This document shows, in pieces, positions 62,127 to 64,000 of a stretch of 64,000 nt of DNA. Origin of the DNA: Granulicella sp. L60 (GTDB lineage Bacteria > Acidobacteriota > Terriglobia > Terriglobales > Acidobacteriaceae); the NCBI RefSeq assembly GCF_009765825.1, contig NZ_LMUR01000015.1:464625-528624 (forward strand), given 5' to 3'. Each line of letters begins with the position of its first letter. The stretch's first letter is position 1. Under the pieces are notes generated by a model that was not told the DNA's origin, made no database searches, and worked only from the letters and a program-made list of their open reading frames with translations. The translations under genes and the position numbers were made by a program.

Positions 62127-62565
62127 TTGGACTTACCTATGTGTTTCTTGGTGAACTCCGAGCCTGCGAACGCCCTTAACCGTCGGAACGTCGAAAACTC
62201 TTTCAGCTGGCGCCATTACAACTGCGAAGGTTGTCTAAGGGAATGCTACTCTTTTCAGTCGGAACGAGCCGAGGATCGACGATTAAAGGTCAGGAATGGC
62301 GGTTTCTATTTGGAGCCTCATGGGCAAAGTAATCCTGAAAATCGTACCGTTTCTGCGTGGAAGGAGCTGCGTCGAGCTCGAAGGGTACCTGAGTCACGCT
62401 CATACGTCCTTTACAGAACATTACCCCACGTCGACAGCAAACAGCTTTGCCAGTCTGAAGTTCCGTTTAGCCGCATCCCTGGGAGGAGAACCAATGACTT
62501 GCAAAACGAGAGTGTGCGATCACCGAAGCTTGTTGAGCCGACCAAGAGGCTGTGGTTTACCGCCA
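62127..62565. other. intergenic region between the response regulator and the Tat-SDR gene
   Basis: Several frames are open for 130-230 codons here because stops are rare, but none shows a recognisable domain, ribosome site or coding-like composition. No promoter pair stood out. Confidence 0.4.
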
Positions 62566-63573
62566 TTATGGCTGGCCACCACCACCACCTGCGCCATAGA
62601 TATTGCCTGTGGTATAGCTGGCATCGTTGGCTGCCAACTGAACGTAAATACTGGCAAGTTCTGCTGGTTGACCCGCACGGCGTAACGGGTAAGTCTCACC
62701 GAAGTGAATCAGGTGATCCTGAGTCGCTCCTCCTGAGACCTGAAGCGGTGTCCAGATTGGGCCAGGCGCAACTCCGTTCACGCGAATTCCCTTGGGGCCA
62801 AGCTGTTTCGCTAACGACTTGACGTAGTTCATGGTCGCAGCCTTTGTTTGGGCATAGTCGTATAGGTTGCCCGCGGGATCGTAGGCCTGCTCGGAGGTTG
62901 TGGCGATGATGCACGAACCTGGCAGCATGTGCGGGAGTGCTGCTCTGATGATCCAGAACGGAGCGTAGATGTTAGTCTTCATCGTTGAATCGAAGGCTTC
63001 TGTCGTAAGTTGCAGGATATCTTCGCACTGTTGCTGGCGACCAGCGTTCGAGACGATGACGTCGAGGCCATCGAGTGCGCCGATGGCCTTGGTCACCAGT
63101 TCTTTACAGTAGCTCTCCTCGCGTAGATCACCCGGAATGGGAATGGCTTTGCGGCCTTCAGCTTTGATCAGTTGAATGACTTCGCGAGCGTCAGATTCCT
63201 CGGTAGGGTAATAGCTGATGACGACATCGGCGCCTTCACGCGCGTAGGCGATAGCGGCTGCGCGTCCCATGCCAGAGTCCCCGCCCGTGATGAGCGCTTT
63301 GCGCCCCGTGAGCCGACCTGAGCCTTTATAGCTTGTCTCACCATGGTCAGGACGCGGATTCATCTTACCGGCGAGACCAGGCCACGGTTGCGACTGGCCC
63401 GGGTAGGGTGGCTTTGGATACTTGGACGTCGGGTCCACAAATGGTGCAGCAGTATTGCCACTCGTCGTTTGAGCCTGGGCTCCGGGTACCGCTGCTGAGA
63501 GGGCCGCGCCGGCAACACCCGCTCCCAGACGAGTGACAAGATCGCGACGCGAAATCGGGGATTCGGAACTCAT
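62566..63573 (-). CDS. Tat-exported SDR oxidoreductase
   Basis: 335 aa. A twin-arginine signal (SRRDLVTRLGAGVAGAALSAAVPGAQAQ, R9-R10) precedes the same subgroup of SDR as at 60409: TGGDSGMGRAAAIAYAREGADVV, SNAG, catalytic YAQTK and an AANDASYTTGNIYGAGGG end. A folded NAD(P)-binding enzyme exported by Tat would have to carry its cofactor with it. It precedes the zinc alcohol dehydrogenase-like gene in the opposite transcriptional order (that gene is upstream by 58 bp), so both probably belong to one minus-strand unit. Confidence 0.85.
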   Translation of the reverse strand: MSSESPISRRDLVTRLGAGVAGAALSAAVPGAQAQTTSGNTAAPFVDPTSKYPKPPYPGQSQPWPGLAGKMNPRPDHGETSYKGSGRLTGRKALITGGDSGMGRAAAIAYAREGADVVISYYPTEESDAREVIQLIKAEGRKAIPIPGDLREESYCKELVTKAIGALDGLDVIVSNAGRQQQCEDILQLTTEAFDSTMKTNIYAPFWIIRAALPHMLPGSCIIATTSEQAYDPAGNLYDYAQTKAATMNYVKSLAKQLGPKGIRVNGVAPGPIWTPLQVSGGATQDHLIHFGETYPLRRAGQPAELASIYVQLAANDASYTTGNIYGAGGGGGQP

Positions 63574-63631
63574 TTCAATATCTCCATAAAACCAGGTGAA
63601 CGTGAACAGCCTAATGCCAGAAGAGTGATGC

Positions 63632-64000
63632 TTAAGCCGCGGTCTCTGCCCACGGATCGATCACGATCTTCGTCACATTTTCTTTCTTGTCTCGCCATAC
63701 CTTGTACATCTCCGGCGCCTGGTCCAACGTGATGCGATGGGAGATGATGTAACTGGGATCGATCTGCCCCATTTCGATTCGTTCGAGCAAAGGCTTCATA
63801 TAGTTATGCATGTTGGTTTGGCCCATCTTCATGGTGATGCCTTTACCAAACGCGGCGCCGAACGGCACTTTATCGAGAAGCCCCCCATAGACTCCGGGCA
63901 CCGATAGCGTACCGCCCTTGCGGACAGCTTGGATAGCCTGCCGTAGTACGCTCGGCCGATCTGTCTCCATCATGAGTGCAACCTTCACCGTGTCATAGGT
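63632..64000 (-). CDS. zinc-dependent alcohol/formaldehyde dehydrogenase, C-terminal part (gene continues beyond window)
   Basis: The frame is open to the window edge. It shows the end of a medium-chain dehydrogenase: AIQAVRKGGTLSVPGVYGG, FGKGITMKMGQTNMHNYMKPLLERIEMGQIDPSYIISHRITLDQAPEMYKVWRDKKENVTKIVI. This tail is typical of glutathione-independent formaldehyde dehydrogenase-like proteins. The zinc sites and start lie outside. Confidence 0.8.
   Translation of the reverse strand, partial: TYDTVKVALMMETDRPSVLRQAIQAVRKGGTLSVPGVYGGLLDKVPFGAAFGKGITMKMGQTNMHNYMKPLLERIEMGQIDPSYIISHRITLDQAPEMYKVWRDKKENVTKIVIDPWAETAA

Noticed and set aside
62127..62822. 231-codon plus-strand frame after the response regulator
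   Set aside because: Overlaps the Tat-SDR gene and shows no family resemblance or ribosome site.
1..64000. CRISPR arrays, integrases, transposases, prophage genes
   Set aside because: No regularly spaced repeats and no recognisable mobile-element proteins were seen on either strand.

Overview
The window looks like chromosome of an Acidobacteriota soil bacterium (class Terriglobia, Edaphobacter/Granulicella-like). This is inferred from three very large Oar-type TonB-dependent receptors with an N-terminal carboxypeptidase-regulatory-like domain, a fourth truncated one, many secreted c-type cytochromes and glycosidases, frequent TTG/GTG starts and moderate GC. No rRNA, tRNA, CRISPR array, transposase or phage gene was recognised.

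Layout. 1-3939: an acyl-CoA ligase / MDR oxidoreductase / hotdog thioesterase / gamma-glutamyltransferase cluster. 3940-4450: decayed gene remnants. 4474-8023: an exported LanC-like protein, a CHRD protein, a di-haem cytochrome c and a DsbD-alpha-like protein. 8313-11221: two Cys/Met-metabolism PLP enzymes plus peptide deformylase. 11246-22638: receptor, mono-haem cytochrome, TlpA-like thioredoxin, OmpA-like protein, two paralogous membrane proteins, a DUF6152-like protein and an exported hypothetical protein. 22808-24781: a dead amino-acid permease and a cysteine dioxygenase-rhodanese fusion. 25207-50970: a sugar locus with two regulatory arms. The DeoR-type arm has agaS/agaZ-like genes, a PfkB kinase, a GH36-like enzyme, an amidohydrolase and a sugar porter. 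The LacI arm has a receptor, GH3, GH42, an SsuD-like monooxygenase and an MFS transporter. 51420-52148: truncated receptor. 52268-56328: frameshifted glgX/treX and intact treZ. 56828-63573: a stress-type cluster (YciE/F, two DUF421 proteins, MFS, two SDRs, response regulator). 63632-64000: the start-less end of a zinc alcohol dehydrogenase.

Main discovery. Nine tiny, unannotated, cysteine-rich reading frames sit just after a sigma70-like promoter. In eight of them the ATG is 6-8 nt past the -10 hexamer, so it is at or within a base or two of the expected transcription start (leaderless). Each lies upstream of a real gene: the LanC-like gene, two intact receptors and one truncated one, a cytochrome, the DUF6152-like operon, a hypothetical exported protein, the CDO-rhodanese fusion and the SsuD-like monooxygenase. 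All carry clustered Cys codons (for example CCPC, CRCC, CCC, CCRC, SCRC). Several are followed by a terminator-like hairpin before the main gene. This fits a cysteine-responsive translational attenuation regulon like the leaderless polycysteine uORFs described in mycobacteria; its presence here and its mechanism are inference. Three of the nine also share a near-palindromic LacI-type operator inside the promoter, beside a LacI regulator gene. That would make those genes answer to both a sugar signal and sulfur supply. The presence of SsuD-like, CDO-rhodanese, GGT and MetB/MetC-like genes supports a sulfur theme.
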